Shown here in pieces: positions 51,535-60,461 of a stretch of DNA of 64,000 bases. The stretch covers positions 1 through 64,000 of the forward strand of contig JANIHI010000001.1 of NCBI GenBank assembly GCA_024518585.1. The letters are read 5' to 3'. Origin of the DNA: Methanolinea sp. Lineage in GTDB: Archaea > Halobacteriota > Methanomicrobia > Methanomicrobiales > Methanospirillaceae. How positions within the stretch are numbered: the stretch's first letter is position 1; every line of letters begins with the position of its first letter. A program made the translations under genes and the position numbers. Below the pieces are notes generated by a model. The model saw only the letters and a program-made list of their open reading frames with translations. It was not told the DNA's origin and ran no database searches.

Positions 51535-54500
51535 AAGCGAGAGGGTCATGGGGACCCCCTCGACATCCCAGTCCCGCGCCAGGTCTGCACCCTGTCCCGC
51601 CGGGGTCTGGTCGCAGAAAAAGTCCAGGGAAACGGCCCTGATCTCGTCCATGATCCCCTTCTTCCAGGACCCTTCGACCATCCGGCAGATCCGTTCGTCG
51701 GGGATGCGGGCCGTGGCACGGACGAAGTCCTCGACCCGGAGGTCGAGCTGCCGCCGCATCTCCTGGAACCTCCGTATGATCTCGCGGGCGTACCCCTCGG
51801 CCTCGAGGTCAGGGGTAAGCGTGGTATCGACGTACACGGTCCCGCCCTGCATCGGTGCGGAACAGACGCCTTCGGGCAGCTGCTCGACAAATGTGACCTG
51901 CCCGGGCGTAATTTCGTAACTCCCGGTCGCATCGGCGAGGACAAAGACTCCCCTGGATTCGAGGGCTTCCTTCATGGCATTCCCGTCGGCCGCGAGGATA
52001 AGCTCGCGCACACGCGGGGCATTCTTTCCGAAAGCGGGGCCGAGTGCCTTCATCACGGGTTCGGCCTTCCACCCGATCCGGTCCCAGTGGCCAAGGACTG
52101 ATCGGACGTCCCGGGCATTTGCCCTTTCCCGGCAGATGGGGGCAAGTTCCTCAATGGCCGCGGCGACACCGGGACTGTCCGTGACGACAACGCATTCCTT
52201 CACGGGCCAGCGGAGTTTCCGCTTCCCGGCCTGCCGTGCATTCGCCTGTGCCTCGTCAAAGGACCGGACAGTCTCCATCCTCTCCTCGAGCTGCCGGTCG
52301 ACGAGTGCGGGGTCTCCTCCCTGCCAGGAGAGCATGTGGACGCTTTCGGGGTCTTTGGCAAGCTTCAGGTTCTGGTACATCGCCTCGGTGACGTGGGGGA
52401 TGAAGGGGGCCGCAACAGTGATGAGGACCCGCATCACGTAGTACACCGTCTCGTAGGCAGCGGTCTTTTCCCGGGACTCTCCCTCGAGCCACATCCTCTC
52501 GCGGACCAGCTGGATGTACCACCGCGAGAGGTCTTCGAGGACGAACTGGACGATGGCACGCGAGGCACGGTGGAGGTTGCACGAGGAGATATCCGCGGTC
52601 ACCTGGGCCGCGAGGTTGTTAACCCTCGAGACGATCCACCGGTCCACGGGCTCAAGGGAGGCAAAGTTCTCCTCAAGGAACGTCCCCTTCCAGGTCCCGC
52701 CCTCCGACGAGGGTCGAAACCGGTCCAGGATCATGTAGGGGAGGGGGAACCGGTACACGTTCCAGAGGATGTTGACGGCCCGTGCAATGTTCCTGACGCC
52801 CTCCCAGTTGAAGCGGAGGTCGTCCCACGGCGCATTCTGCGAGAGGACGTAGAGGCGCAGGACGTCTGCACCCTGGGTTTTGATGACTTCCTCGGGTGTC
52901 ACGACGTTGCCGAGGCTCTTGCTCATCTTCCGTCCCTCTGCATCGAGCGCAAAACCGTGCATGAGGACGCTCTTGTAGGGCGCTTTCCCAAACGCGATCA
53001 CGCTTGCCCCGAGCTGGCTGTAGAACCAGCCCCTCGTCTGGTCCTGCCCCTCAGTGATGAAGTCCGCAGGCCACAGGCGCTCGAAATCCTCCTTCCTGCC
53101 CGGGAACCCGAGAGTCGCCCACGAGGCCACGGCAGAGTCGAACCAGACGTCGAAGATGTCCTCCACGCGGTGCATCACCCCGCCGCAGGAACACGGGATC
53201 TCCACCTGGTCGACCCACGGGCGGTGCGGGTCGGTGACCTTCATCCCGCTTGCATCTTCCAGTTCCCGGAAAGTCCCGATCACCCGGTACGTCCCGCACG
53301 AGCCGCAGGTCCATATGGGGATCGGGATACCCCAGTACCTCTGCCGCGATATGCACCAGTCGCGGGCCTCCTTGATCCAGTCGTGGAACCGTGCGCTCCC
53401 GGCCCAGTCGGGGTACCAGGTCACCTTCGCGACCTCTTCCAGCATCCGGTCCCTGATCTGGGACGCCTTGAGGAACCACTGTTCCGTTGCCCTGAAGATG
53501 ATGGGAGTCTTGCACCGCCAGCAGTGCCCGTACCGGTGGACAACGCTCTCGTGTGCGAGCAGGTGGGGACCGAGGTCCGCCATGACCACGGGGTCTGCCT
53601 CCTTGACAAAGAGGTTCGCGTACTTCCCCCCCTGCCCGGTGAAACGACCGTGGATGTCAACCGGGCAGAGGATGTCAAGGCCCTCGCGGCACCCAAGCAC
53701 GTAGTCGTCCCACCCGTGCCCGGGCGCGATGTGGACGATCCCTGTGTTTTCGGGCGCAACGAAATCAGCCAGGACGACCCGGTGCCTGACCGTTCCCTGG
53801 ACCGGGACCTGGTCTTTGAGGGGGGACGTATACGAGAGGGCCTGCATGTCCGTTCCCTGGCATGTCGAGAGGACAGTGTAGTCCTGGTACCGCCCTTTCT
53901 TCAGGACGTTCTCGATGAGTCCCTCCGCCATCCAGAGGATCTCCTTTCTGCCACCCTTCGTGGCTTCGACCCGGGCATACGGGAAATCAGGGTTGACAGC
54001 GACTGCAACGTTTGCAGGCAGTGTCCAGGGAGTTGTCGTCCATATCACGATGTACTCGTTATCCCTGCCCGTGATGGGGAACTTGACGAAGATTGAGGGG
54101 TCGTTCTCGTCCCAGTACTCGACCTCGGCGTCGGCGATGGCAGTGGCGCAGCGGGGACACCAGTTGACGACGCGGAAACCACGTTCGAGCATCCCTTCCT
54201 CGTCGGCCCTCCGGAGGGTCCACCACGCCGCTTCGATGTAGCCGGGGTGCATCGTCTGGTAAGGGTCATCGAAGTCGAGCCATGCCCCGAGGCGGAGGAA
54301 CTGCCTGCTCATGACGTCCTTGTTTGTTGCGGCAAACTCCCTGCAATGCTCGATGAATTTTCCGATCCCGAAGCGCTCGATATCCTTCTTTGAGGAGAAC
54401 CCGAGCTTCTGCTCGACCCTCACCTCGATGGGCAGGCCGTGCATGTCATAGCCTGCCCTCGCGATCACGTTCCTGCCGCACATCCGGTGGTACCGGAGGA

Positions 54501-54699
54501 TGCAGTCCTTGATGATCTTGTTCCATGCCGTCCCCAGGTGGATGTGGCCGGTCGTATAGGGCGGACCATCGACAAAGAAAAAGTCTTCACCGCCCCTGCG
54601 CATCTCTTCAACCTGCCCAAATATGTTTTTCTCCGTCCAGAAGGTCTGGACGGCCTCCTCGATCTCACCTGCCTGGTAACTGCTCTTTTCCTCTTTCAT
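51514..54699 (-). CDS. ileS: Isoleucyl-tRNA synthetase
   Basis: A 1061-residue class I synthetase. The HIGH-type motif is PPYTTGHIHLGTAWNKI (about 46-62) and the KMSKS loop is GRKMSKSLGNVVTPEE (about 592). The CP1 editing domain (WTTTPWTLPANVAVAVN) clears mischarged Val. The zinc ribbons are WRCKTPIIF and WTCGSCGTYRVIG. The C-terminal anticodon-binding part is normal for the long archaeal form. GAGGT lies seven bases before the ATG. It is probably transcribed from a promoter well upstream, leaving a leader of up to about 200 bases. Confidence 0.96.
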   Translation of the reverse strand: MKEEKSSYQAGEIEEAVQTFWTEKNIFGQVEEMRRGGEDFFFVDGPPYTTGHIHLGTAWNKIIKDCILRYHRMCGRNVIARAGYDMHGLPIEVRVEQKLGFSSKKDIERFGIGKFIEHCREFAATNKDVMSRQFLRLGAWLDFDDPYQTMHPGYIEAAWWTLRRADEEGMLERGFRVVNWCPRCATAIADAEVEYWDENDPSIFVKFPITGRDNEYIVIWTTTPWTLPANVAVAVNPDFPYARVEATKGGRKEILWMAEGLIENVLKKGRYQDYTVLSTCQGTDMQALSYTSPLKDQVPVQGTVRHRVVLADFVAPENTGIVHIAPGHGWDDYVLGCREGLDILCPVDIHGRFTGQGGKYANLFVKEADPVVMADLGPHLLAHESVVHRYGHCWRCKTPIIFRATEQWFLKASQIRDRMLEEVAKVTWYPDWAGSARFHDWIKEARDWCISRQRYWGIPIPIWTCGSCGTYRVIGTFRELEDASGMKVTDPHRPWVDQVEIPCSCGGVMHRVEDIFDVWFDSAVASWATLGFPGRKEDFERLWPADFITEGQDQTRGWFYSQLGASVIAFGKAPYKSVLMHGFALDAEGRKMSKSLGNVVTPEEVIKTQGADVLRLYVLSQNAPWDDLRFNWEGVRNIARAVNILWNVYRFPLPYMILDRFRPSSEGGTWKGTFLEENFASLEPVDRWIVSRVNNLAAQVTADISSCNLHRASRAIVQFVLEDLSRWYIQLVRERMWLEGESREKTAAYETVYYVMRVLITVAAPFIPHVTEAMYQNLKLAKDPESVHMLSWQGGDPALVDRQLEERMETVRSFDEAQANARQAGKRKLRWPVKECVVVTDSPGVAAAIEELAPICRERANARDVRSVLGHWDRIGWKAEPVMKALGPAFGKNAPRVRELILAADGNAMKEALESRGVFVLADATGSYEITPGQVTFVEQLPEGVCSAPMQGGTVYVDTTLTPDLEAEGYAREIIRRFQEMRRQLDLRVEDFVRATARIPDERICRMVEGSWKKGIMDEIRAVSLDFFCDQTPAGQGADLARDWDVEGVPMTLSLSRAGDH

Positions 54700-55046
54700 T
54701 GATCAGACCTCAAAAAACTCCTCCGCACCCCGGGAACAAAACGAGTCCCGGAATGGTGTCCCTGTCCCCCGGTGGTCCACGCGGGGCGTCGGACGGGGAA
54801 GGTGCCCGTAAAATGCATCGGTTTTCCCGCGGAAAAGAACCGTAATCCCGGACCGGGATCCCGCGGGAAGTGACAGTGCACGTCCTATCAGGGAATAAAA
54901 CGATCTGTCATGGAATTATTCCACCACGAAGATATACATGGGACAGCAGTGTATAAAAATCCCCTCTTTTCCCCCAGGTTTTCCGGGCAAGGTTTCCTCG
55001 TGCACTCACAAAGACCCTTAATGCCGGCCGGACAAAACATCCTCCC
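54700..55046. promoter_or_regulatory. Divergent region between ileS and aldehyde dehydrogenase
   Basis: No gene is supported in these 347 bases. Minus-strand TATA candidates for ileS are TTTTTATACACT (about 54949-54960) and CGTTTTATTCCC (about 54891-54902); both predict a long ileS leader. The stretch 54780-54880 is GC-rich and rich in inverted words (CCCGGACCGGGATCCCGCGGG), so the leader could fold. GTGTATAAAAAT on the plus strand (about 54951-54962) is a TATA candidate about 90 bases before the dehydrogenase start. Confidence 0.5.
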
Positions 55047-56513
55047 ATGGATACAAAAGGGAACAGGGAGGAGCCGGACCTCCCCTGCCATGGTTGTATC
55101 GTCGGTGGAGAAGAACGTTTCACGGGGGATGTCAGGACCGTCCGGTTCCCTTTCACGGGAGAGCCCTTTGCACGGGTGCACCAGGCAACGCAAAGGGATC
55201 TCGAGGATGCCGTCGAATCGGCAGCCCGGGGGTTCTCCGAGACCCGCGAACTCTCCAGTGCAGAGCGGTACCGCATCCTCGTGGACCTCGCCGGCATGGT
55301 CCGGCAGGAATCAGAGAATCTCGCCCGGGTCCTCGTCATGGAAGGGGGAAAGACGATCACCTTCGCCCGGGCCGAAGTCCAGCGCGTCATCGAGACGCTG
55401 CGGGTATCTGCAGAGGAGGCCAGGCGGATTGGCGGCGAGGTGATCCCCCTTGACTGGACTCCCGGCAACGAGAAGCGGTTTGGGATCACGCGCCGCATGC
55501 CCCTTGGAGTCGTCGTTGGGATCGTCCCCTTCAACTTCCCCCTGAACCTCGCCTGCCACAAGCTCGGCCCGGCGGTCGCCTCCGGGAATGCAATCGTCCT
55601 CAAACCGGCATCGGCAACACCGGTTTCCGCCATTTTGCTTGGAAAAATGCTCCTTTCGGCAGGTTTTCCCGCACCGGCCTTCAGTGTCGTCCCCTGCCCG
55701 GGTAACCGTGCGGAGAGGCTTGTTGGGGACGACCGCGTCTCGTTTGTCTCGTTCACGGGGAGTGCCGGTGTCGGGTGGACCCTCCGGGAAAGGGCATGCA
55801 AAAAGAGGGTCTCGCTCGAGCTCGGGGGGAGTGCCCCGGTCATCGTCCACGAAGACGCAGACGTCGCGTATGCCGCATCCCGGATCGTCCAGGGCGGGTT
55901 TTCAAACGCCGGCCAGGTCTGCATCTCGGTCCAGAGGGTCCTGCTCCACGAAGCGGTGTATGACCAGGCATGCCGCGAGATATGCCGGGGTGCCGAAAGC
56001 CTTGTCACCGGCGACCCGCGGCGCGAGGAGACCACCGTCGGGCCCCTAATCAGCAGGGAGGCAGTGGAAAAAGCCCTCGCGATGGTCCGGGAAGCACAGG
56101 CAAAGGGCGCAAAAGTCGTCACCGGCGGGCATGCCGAGGGGACACTCATGGTCCCGACAGTTGTCACCGGGGTGACCCCGGGCATGAGACTCTTCCAGGA
56201 AGAGGTTTTTGCCCCCGTCGTTGCCCTCTGCCCGTATCGTGACTTTGGCGAGGCCATCTCCCTTGCCAACGCCACTCCCTGGGGGTTACAGATGGGACTC
56301 TTTACCCGGGACATCAACCTGATACTCGAGGCCTTTTCGGGGGGCGAGTTCGGGGGCATACAGGTCAACGACGTCCCGACGTTCCGGGTCGACCACATGC
56401 CATACAGCGGCGAGAAGGCATCGGGACTCGGGAGGGAGGGGCCACGGTATGCCATCGAGGAGATGACGGTGCTCCGCCTCCTCGCTTTCAACCCGAAGGG
56501 AGGTATTCGATGA
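55047..56513 (+). CDS. NAD(P)-dependent aldehyde dehydrogenase
   Basis: A 488-residue ALDH-superfamily enzyme. It has the cofactor and active-site motifs GVVVGIVPFNFPLNLACHK, FTGSAGVGWTL, the general base in SLELGGSAPVIV and the catalytic Cys in FSNAGQVCISVQRVL; FGGIQVNDVPTFRVDHMPYS is typical. Related archaeal enzymes include lactaldehyde dehydrogenase CofA, which feeds F420 synthesis, and non-phosphorylating glyceraldehyde-3-phosphate dehydrogenases; the substrate cannot be fixed here. It shares ATGA with the following SLOG gene. Confidence 0.88.
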   Translation: MDTKGNREEPDLPCHGCIVGGEERFTGDVRTVRFPFTGEPFARVHQATQRDLEDAVESAARGFSETRELSSAERYRILVDLAGMVRQESENLARVLVMEGGKTITFARAEVQRVIETLRVSAEEARRIGGEVIPLDWTPGNEKRFGITRRMPLGVVVGIVPFNFPLNLACHKLGPAVASGNAIVLKPASATPVSAILLGKMLLSAGFPAPAFSVVPCPGNRAERLVGDDRVSFVSFTGSAGVGWTLRERACKKRVSLELGGSAPVIVHEDADVAYAASRIVQGGFSNAGQVCISVQRVLLHEAVYDQACREICRGAESLVTGDPRREETTVGPLISREAVEKALAMVREAQAKGAKVVTGGHAEGTLMVPTVVTGVTPGMRLFQEEVFAPVVALCPYRDFGEAISLANATPWGLQMGLFTRDINLILEAFSGGEFGGIQVNDVPTFRVDHMPYSGEKASGLGREGPRYAIEEMTVLRLLAFNPKGGIR

Positions 56514-56971
56514 ACGGCCGGGCGAGGCCCGTGCAGGTCGCTGTGGTCGGGGCAGGTGACTGCAGCGAGGAAGAGGGACGTGCTGCCGAAGAGATCGGGA
56601 TGACCCTTGCAGAAAACGGTGCAATCCTCATATCGGGCGGCCTCTCCGGGGTCATGGAAGCCTCCTGCCGCGGGGCTGCAGCGTCCGGGGGTTTTGCGGT
56701 CGGGATTCTCCCGGGAACGGGGGATGGAAACCCGTACCTCTCCGTCCGGGTCAGGACAGGGATGTCCCATGCACGGAACTACATTGTCGTCGCGAGTGCG
56801 GACGCCGTCATCGCCGTCGGGGGAGGATACGGGACCCTGTCAGAGATAGCCTTCGCACTAAAGGAGGGAAAACCGGTCTTTGGGTTCCGGACCTGGGACA
56901 TCCCGGGGGTCACTCCCTGCCCGACCCCGCGGGATGCCTGTTTTAAGGCACTCTCCGCCGTGCCCCGGTAA
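56510..56971 (+). CDS. SLOG-fold protein of the TIGR00725 group
   Basis: A 153-residue Rossmann-like LOG protein (QVAVVGAGDCSEEEGRAAEE, ILISGGLSGVMEASCRGAA, GGGYGTLSEIAFALKEGKPV). The GGGxGTxxE motif is typical of LOG/lysine-decarboxylase-like nucleotide-binding proteins. The TIGR00725 subgroup has no assigned reaction. It is translationally coupled to the aldehyde dehydrogenase. Its 3' end overlaps the convergent moeA-PBP gene by 29 bases. Confidence 0.85.
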   Translation: MNGRARPVQVAVVGAGDCSEEEGRAAEEIGMTLAENGAILISGGLSGVMEASCRGAAASGGFAVGILPGTGDGNPYLSVRVRTGMSHARNYIVVASADAVIAVGGGYGTLSEIAFALKEGKPVFGFRTWDIPGVTPCPTPRDACFKALSAVPR

Positions 56972-58793
56972 GTTCCGTCCTGTACCCCCCCATCCTTTCG
57001 AGGGCAGCGCGGAAACCCGGGGACGAGACGGCAGCAACGAGCGCCTGCACCCTCTGGTCGTCCAGGGCAGGGACAGGGATGGCAAGTTCGTACCTCTCGC
57101 TCGCCACGGGGACAAAGGAGAGTCCAAAAGCCCGTGCTGCAGAAGCGACCCCCATCCCTGCCTCGGCCTCCCCGCTTAGGACCGCGAGGGCGACGGCAGT
57201 GTGGGTAGGGACTTCGCGCTCGTACCCCGGGATGTCCCGTGGCGAAATCCCCCTCTTGTGCAGTTCATGGTCGAGGAGCATCCGGGTTCCCGAGCCCTTC
57301 TGGCGGTTGATGAACCTCTTCCCGGGCAGATCCTCGAGCGAAAGCCCTGTTTTTGACATGATCCCCTGTTCCCTCCCGGCGACACAGACCAGTTCGATCC
57401 CGGTTCCCTGCAGGTACTTCCCGATGAACGGAACGTTGTAGTCGCCGTTCTCGGCGAGCAAATGCATGGGCGCTGCATGGCAGTCACCCTTGCGGAGGGC
57501 AAGGAGCCCTCCCATGCTCCCGACATGGGACGAGAAGAGGCCGATTCCCCTCGCGTTCAGGATGTCTGCGAGCAGGTCGAGGGCAGGATCGTGGCTCCCC
57601 GTGACAACGAGCGCGGAGGCTGCCCTGTCCATGCCATCCGAAAGCCGGACGGGGACCTTTTCACCGGCCAAAAACCCTTCCACCGATGCGGGGATGCAGA
57701 TATACCCGTTCGAGCGGACCGCGCTCATCTGGACCCCCGACCCCCGGGAGAGGGGTGTTGCAACCCACTGCCCGCCGACGTTCCCGCAGGAGACAAGCAC
57801 GAACTCGTCCACCCCGGCCTCGGAGTGGAGGGTTGTTGTCAGCCGGGCATCGACCATCGAGTACCCAAAGACCGGTATACCCGATACGGAGAGGAGATGA
57901 CTGACGAGTTCGCGGAGCACCGTGAGTGCCGAGAGCGGGTAGCCGGGCATCCCGATGACGGGGACCTCCCCTACGGCACCGATGATGACCGGTTTTCCCG
58001 GCTTCATGGCAACCCCATGGACGTCGACCCGGCCCACGTCTGCAAGGACATCCGCCGTGTAGTCCCTGGTCCCTGCAGAGGAGCCGGCCGAGACGATGAC
58101 GAGATCGTTTTCCCGGACGGCCGAGAGGATTGCCTCGCGGATGAGGGCCGGGTCGTCCCTGACGGGGGGATACCGCGTGCATTCACCACCGTGACCTGCC
58201 AGCCATGCTTCTGCAAGACGGGTGTTGCTCTCGACTACCTGCCCCGGGCCCGGCCTTGTCCCCGGGACAACAAGTTCGCTCCCCGTCGGGATGAGCCCGG
58301 CACGGAAGTACCGGACCGGGACGTGGGTGATCCCGTAGGTCGCGAGGGCCCCGATATCCTGGGGACGCACGCGGTGGCCGGAGGGGAGCACCATCTCGGA
58401 CTCGGCGATGTCTTCGCCGGGAGGCCGGACGTGCTGCCAGGGACTCGCGGGTCTCCGGATCAGGAAGGCGTCGCCCTCCTGCCAGACCTCCTCGATCATG
58501 ATGACCGCATCGTACCCGGGAGGGACGACGTTCCCCGTGTTGACCGGGACGGCATCCTTCAGGATAACCGGGGACTGCTCTCTGGCCCCGGATGTATCGG
58601 CGCTCCGGACGGCAATCCCGTCCATTGCAGCAATGTGTTCCCCGGGGACGGAGTACGGGGCAAAGAGGGGCCGTGCAGTGACCCGCCCGCAGGCCTCCGG
58701 GAGGGGCACGGACTTCTCCCTGCAGGGGACCGGCGTCCTGGCAAGGGCGGCCCTCGCTTCCGATAGGGAGACGACCGAGAGGTACCTCTTCAC
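56943..58793 (-). CDS. MoeA fused to a periplasmic-binding-like domain
   Basis: A 616-residue fusion. Residues 1-400 are MoeA (AMDGIAVRSADT, PPGYDAVIMIEEV, IPTGSELV, SAGSSAGTRDYTADVL, GVAMKPGKPVIIG, GMPGYPLSAL), which inserts Mo or W into adenylated molybdopterin. Residues ~410-616 resemble the PBP-like (LysR-substrate/ModE-associated) domain (VTGSHDPALDLLADILNARG, RFINRQKGSGTRMLLDHEL, GEAEAGMGVASAARAFGLSF). The GTG at 58793 shares GTGA with the upstream moeA; GTG 58796 is an alternative. The extra domain may bind oxyanion or a small ligand. Confidence 0.92.
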   Translation of the reverse strand: MKRYLSVVSLSEARAALARTPVPCREKSVPLPEACGRVTARPLFAPYSVPGEHIAAMDGIAVRSADTSGAREQSPVILKDAVPVNTGNVVPPGYDAVIMIEEVWQEGDAFLIRRPASPWQHVRPPGEDIAESEMVLPSGHRVRPQDIGALATYGITHVPVRYFRAGLIPTGSELVVPGTRPGPGQVVESNTRLAEAWLAGHGGECTRYPPVRDDPALIREAILSAVRENDLVIVSAGSSAGTRDYTADVLADVGRVDVHGVAMKPGKPVIIGAVGEVPVIGMPGYPLSALTVLRELVSHLLSVSGIPVFGYSMVDARLTTTLHSEAGVDEFVLVSCGNVGGQWVATPLSRGSGVQMSAVRSNGYICIPASVEGFLAGEKVPVRLSDGMDRAASALVVTGSHDPALDLLADILNARGIGLFSSHVGSMGGLLALRKGDCHAAPMHLLAENGDYNVPFIGKYLQGTGIELVCVAGREQGIMSKTGLSLEDLPGKRFINRQKGSGTRMLLDHELHKRGISPRDIPGYEREVPTHTAVALAVLSGEAEAGMGVASAARAFGLSFVPVASERYELAIPVPALDDQRVQALVAAVSSPGFRAALERMGGYRTELTGARRRVP

Positions 58794-59995
58794 CACAGCA
58801 CCACCTCGACGGTCGTTCCGGCCTCAAGCCCCTCGCTCCCTGCCGGGACACGGACCATCCCGTCAGACTCAGCGAGCGTGTTGAGGAGACCCGACTTCCC
58901 GAAGAGGGGGACTGCCCGCCCGCCGTCGAGCCGCACCCTGATGTAGTCTTCCCTGCCCCGGGCGGACGGGATGTTCTCTGCAAGGACCGCGAGGATCATA
59001 GGCCTTATGCGTGTCTCTTCCCCGCACAGTGCACGGAGGAGGGGACGTGCGACCGTATCGAGAACGACGAGTGCAGAGGCCGGGTGACCGGGGAGCCCGA
59101 TGACAGGTTTTTTCCCGCACCTGCCGATGATGGTTGGCTTCCCCGGCGAGATGGCTATCCCATGGACGAGGACTTCCCCCAGTTCGGCGATGAGGTCAGC
59201 CGTAAGGTCGCGCTCGTCCTTGGAACTTCCCCCCGAGAGGAGAACGGCATCGTTTTCGTCGAGGGCCCGCCGGAGTGCCAGGGCAAGTGCCCCGCGGTCG
59301 TCCGGGACGATACCGTAGGTTTTCTCCCGGCAACCGCACGTGCGGAGGTATGCTGCTATCATCGGCCCGTTGCTGTCCCTCACCCTTCCCTCTCCCGGGA
59401 CCTCGCGGGCATCGACAAGCTCGTTTCCCGTGGAGATCACGCCGACCCGTGGCATCGGGAAGACCGGGACAACAGAGCACCCGATGGCTGCAAGGACCCC
59501 GCAGTCTGCAGGCCGGAGCCTCCGGCCGGCACGGAGCGCGGGCCTGTCCCGGGAGAAGTCCTCTCCCCTGCGGACGATGTTCTCCCCGCTCCCAACCGGT
59601 CTCCTGACGAGGACCTGGTCCCCGATGACCTCGCAGTCCTCGACCATGACAACGGCATCGGCACCCGGCGGAACCGCCCCGCCGGTCGGGACGTAGGCAC
59701 AGTGACCCGCCCTGACTTCGGACCCCGCCCCTTCCCCCATCCTGACAGTGGCAGAGAGGGTGAGGAGCGAGGGGATAGCCTCCCCTGCCCCGGCGGTATC
59801 AGAGGCAACGACAGCATAGCCATCCACCACGGAGCGATCAAAGCCCGGGATATCGAGATCGGGGTAGACGTCCCCGGCCAGCACCCTGCCGACAGCCTCG
59901 TTGAGGGGTACTTCTTCCGGGGGGAGAGGGCGTGCAATGCCAGCCGCGATGCCTATTGCCTCTTTCACGGGGATGGTTTTAAGAAAAATGCTCAT
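58790..59995 (-). CDS. moeA: Molybdopterin molybdenumtransferase MoeA
   Basis: A 401-residue MoeA. Motifs are FDRSVVDGYAVVASDT, PPGADAVVMVEDCEV, VGVISTGNELVDAREV, LLSGGSSKDERDLTADLIAE, GIAISPGKPTIIG and GLPGHPASALVV. It is a paralogue of the following fused MoeA. In methanogens the products feed formylmethanofuran dehydrogenase and formate dehydrogenase. The ATG overlaps the stop of the 59-residue peptide gene (ATGA), so the three genes form one coupled operon. Confidence 0.94.
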   Translation of the reverse strand: MSIFLKTIPVKEAIGIAAGIARPLPPEEVPLNEAVGRVLAGDVYPDLDIPGFDRSVVDGYAVVASDTAGAGEAIPSLLTLSATVRMGEGAGSEVRAGHCAYVPTGGAVPPGADAVVMVEDCEVIGDQVLVRRPVGSGENIVRRGEDFSRDRPALRAGRRLRPADCGVLAAIGCSVVPVFPMPRVGVISTGNELVDAREVPGEGRVRDSNGPMIAAYLRTCGCREKTYGIVPDDRGALALALRRALDENDAVLLSGGSSKDERDLTADLIAELGEVLVHGIAISPGKPTIIGRCGKKPVIGLPGHPASALVVLDTVARPLLRALCGEETRIRPMILAVLAENIPSARGREDYIRVRLDGGRAVPLFGKSGLLNTLAESDGMVRVPAGSEGLEAGTTVEVVLW

Positions 59996-60171
59996 TTAAA
60001 GCAGCCCAGCTGGCATGCACGGATCTTGATGCCGTGCACATTGCAGTACCGGGCAATGTCCATCTTCGGGATACCGTACTTCTCTGAGAGTGCAAATGCC
60101 TGGGGGCACTTGATCTCATTGACGATTCCTTCCGCTTCAAAAGCCTTCCGTACTTTCTCTTCGTCCATCAT
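59992..60171 (-). CDS. 59-aa cysteine peptide heading the moeA operon
   Basis: A 59-residue protein beginning MMDEEKVRKAFEAEG. It has a helix-turn-helix-like middle (ALSEKYGIPKMDIARYCNVH) and four cysteines: C22, C43, C53 and C57, the last two in ACQLGCFK. It could bind metal or a sulfur ligand. Its TGA overlaps the moeA ATG by four bases. A TATA (TTTTTTTATAC, about 60198-60208) lies 27-37 bases before the ATG, giving a leaderless message. I do not recognise the family. Confidence 0.72.
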   Translation of the reverse strand: MMDEEKVRKAFEAEGIVNEIKCPQAFALSEKYGIPKMDIARYCNVHGIKIRACQLGCFK

Positions 60172-60461
60172 ACCATATATGGGACAGGAGTGGTATAAAA
60201 AAAATTGACATTTGCCCTCATGTTAAGCTAATAATTTAAACTCTTCCCAGGAGTCCGGGTCCTTCGTCCGGTCAGGTCGTGGCTGGGGACACAGTCGTAT
60301 GCCCCTGGATTGGCATGGCCGAGAAGGTCTAGGGCCTTCCAACGAAAAAAACCACCTGATTCTCTCTGAAACACAAGGATACAAAATGAAAATCGCGGGT
60401 GCGATTGTCAATGGAAAAAGGAAATTGGGGGGAGGCCCCGTAGAGGGGGCTTATCCACCGG
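60172..60461. other. Gap with promoter, possible small RNA and hairpin
   Basis: No protein gene is supported. It holds the minus-strand TATA of the moeA operon (60198-60208), a plus-strand TATA-like AATTTAAAC (about 60233-60241), a structured GC-rich stretch (about 60250-60345) and the fourth ATGAAAAT-type hairpin (60386-60411) near the end of the surface-protein gene. Confidence 0.5.
60386..60411. repeat. ATGAAAAT-type hairpin, fourth copy
   Basis: ATGAAAATCGC-GGGT-GCGATTGTCAT-like inverted repeat followed by GGAAAAAGG, as in the block at 6293-6448. It lies about 50 bases beyond the 3' end of the minus-strand surface-protein gene, so it is again at a gene end. Confidence 0.65.

Noticed and set aside
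52336-54096. 586-codon plus-strand frame inside ileS
   Set aside because: Antisense to a certain gene, low-complexity protein, no ribosome-binding site.
54908-54960. Short leader peptides (such as MTDRFIP) upstream of ileS as attenuators
   Set aside because: No ribosome-binding site, single Ile codon each, and no evidence of archaeal attenuation of this kind.
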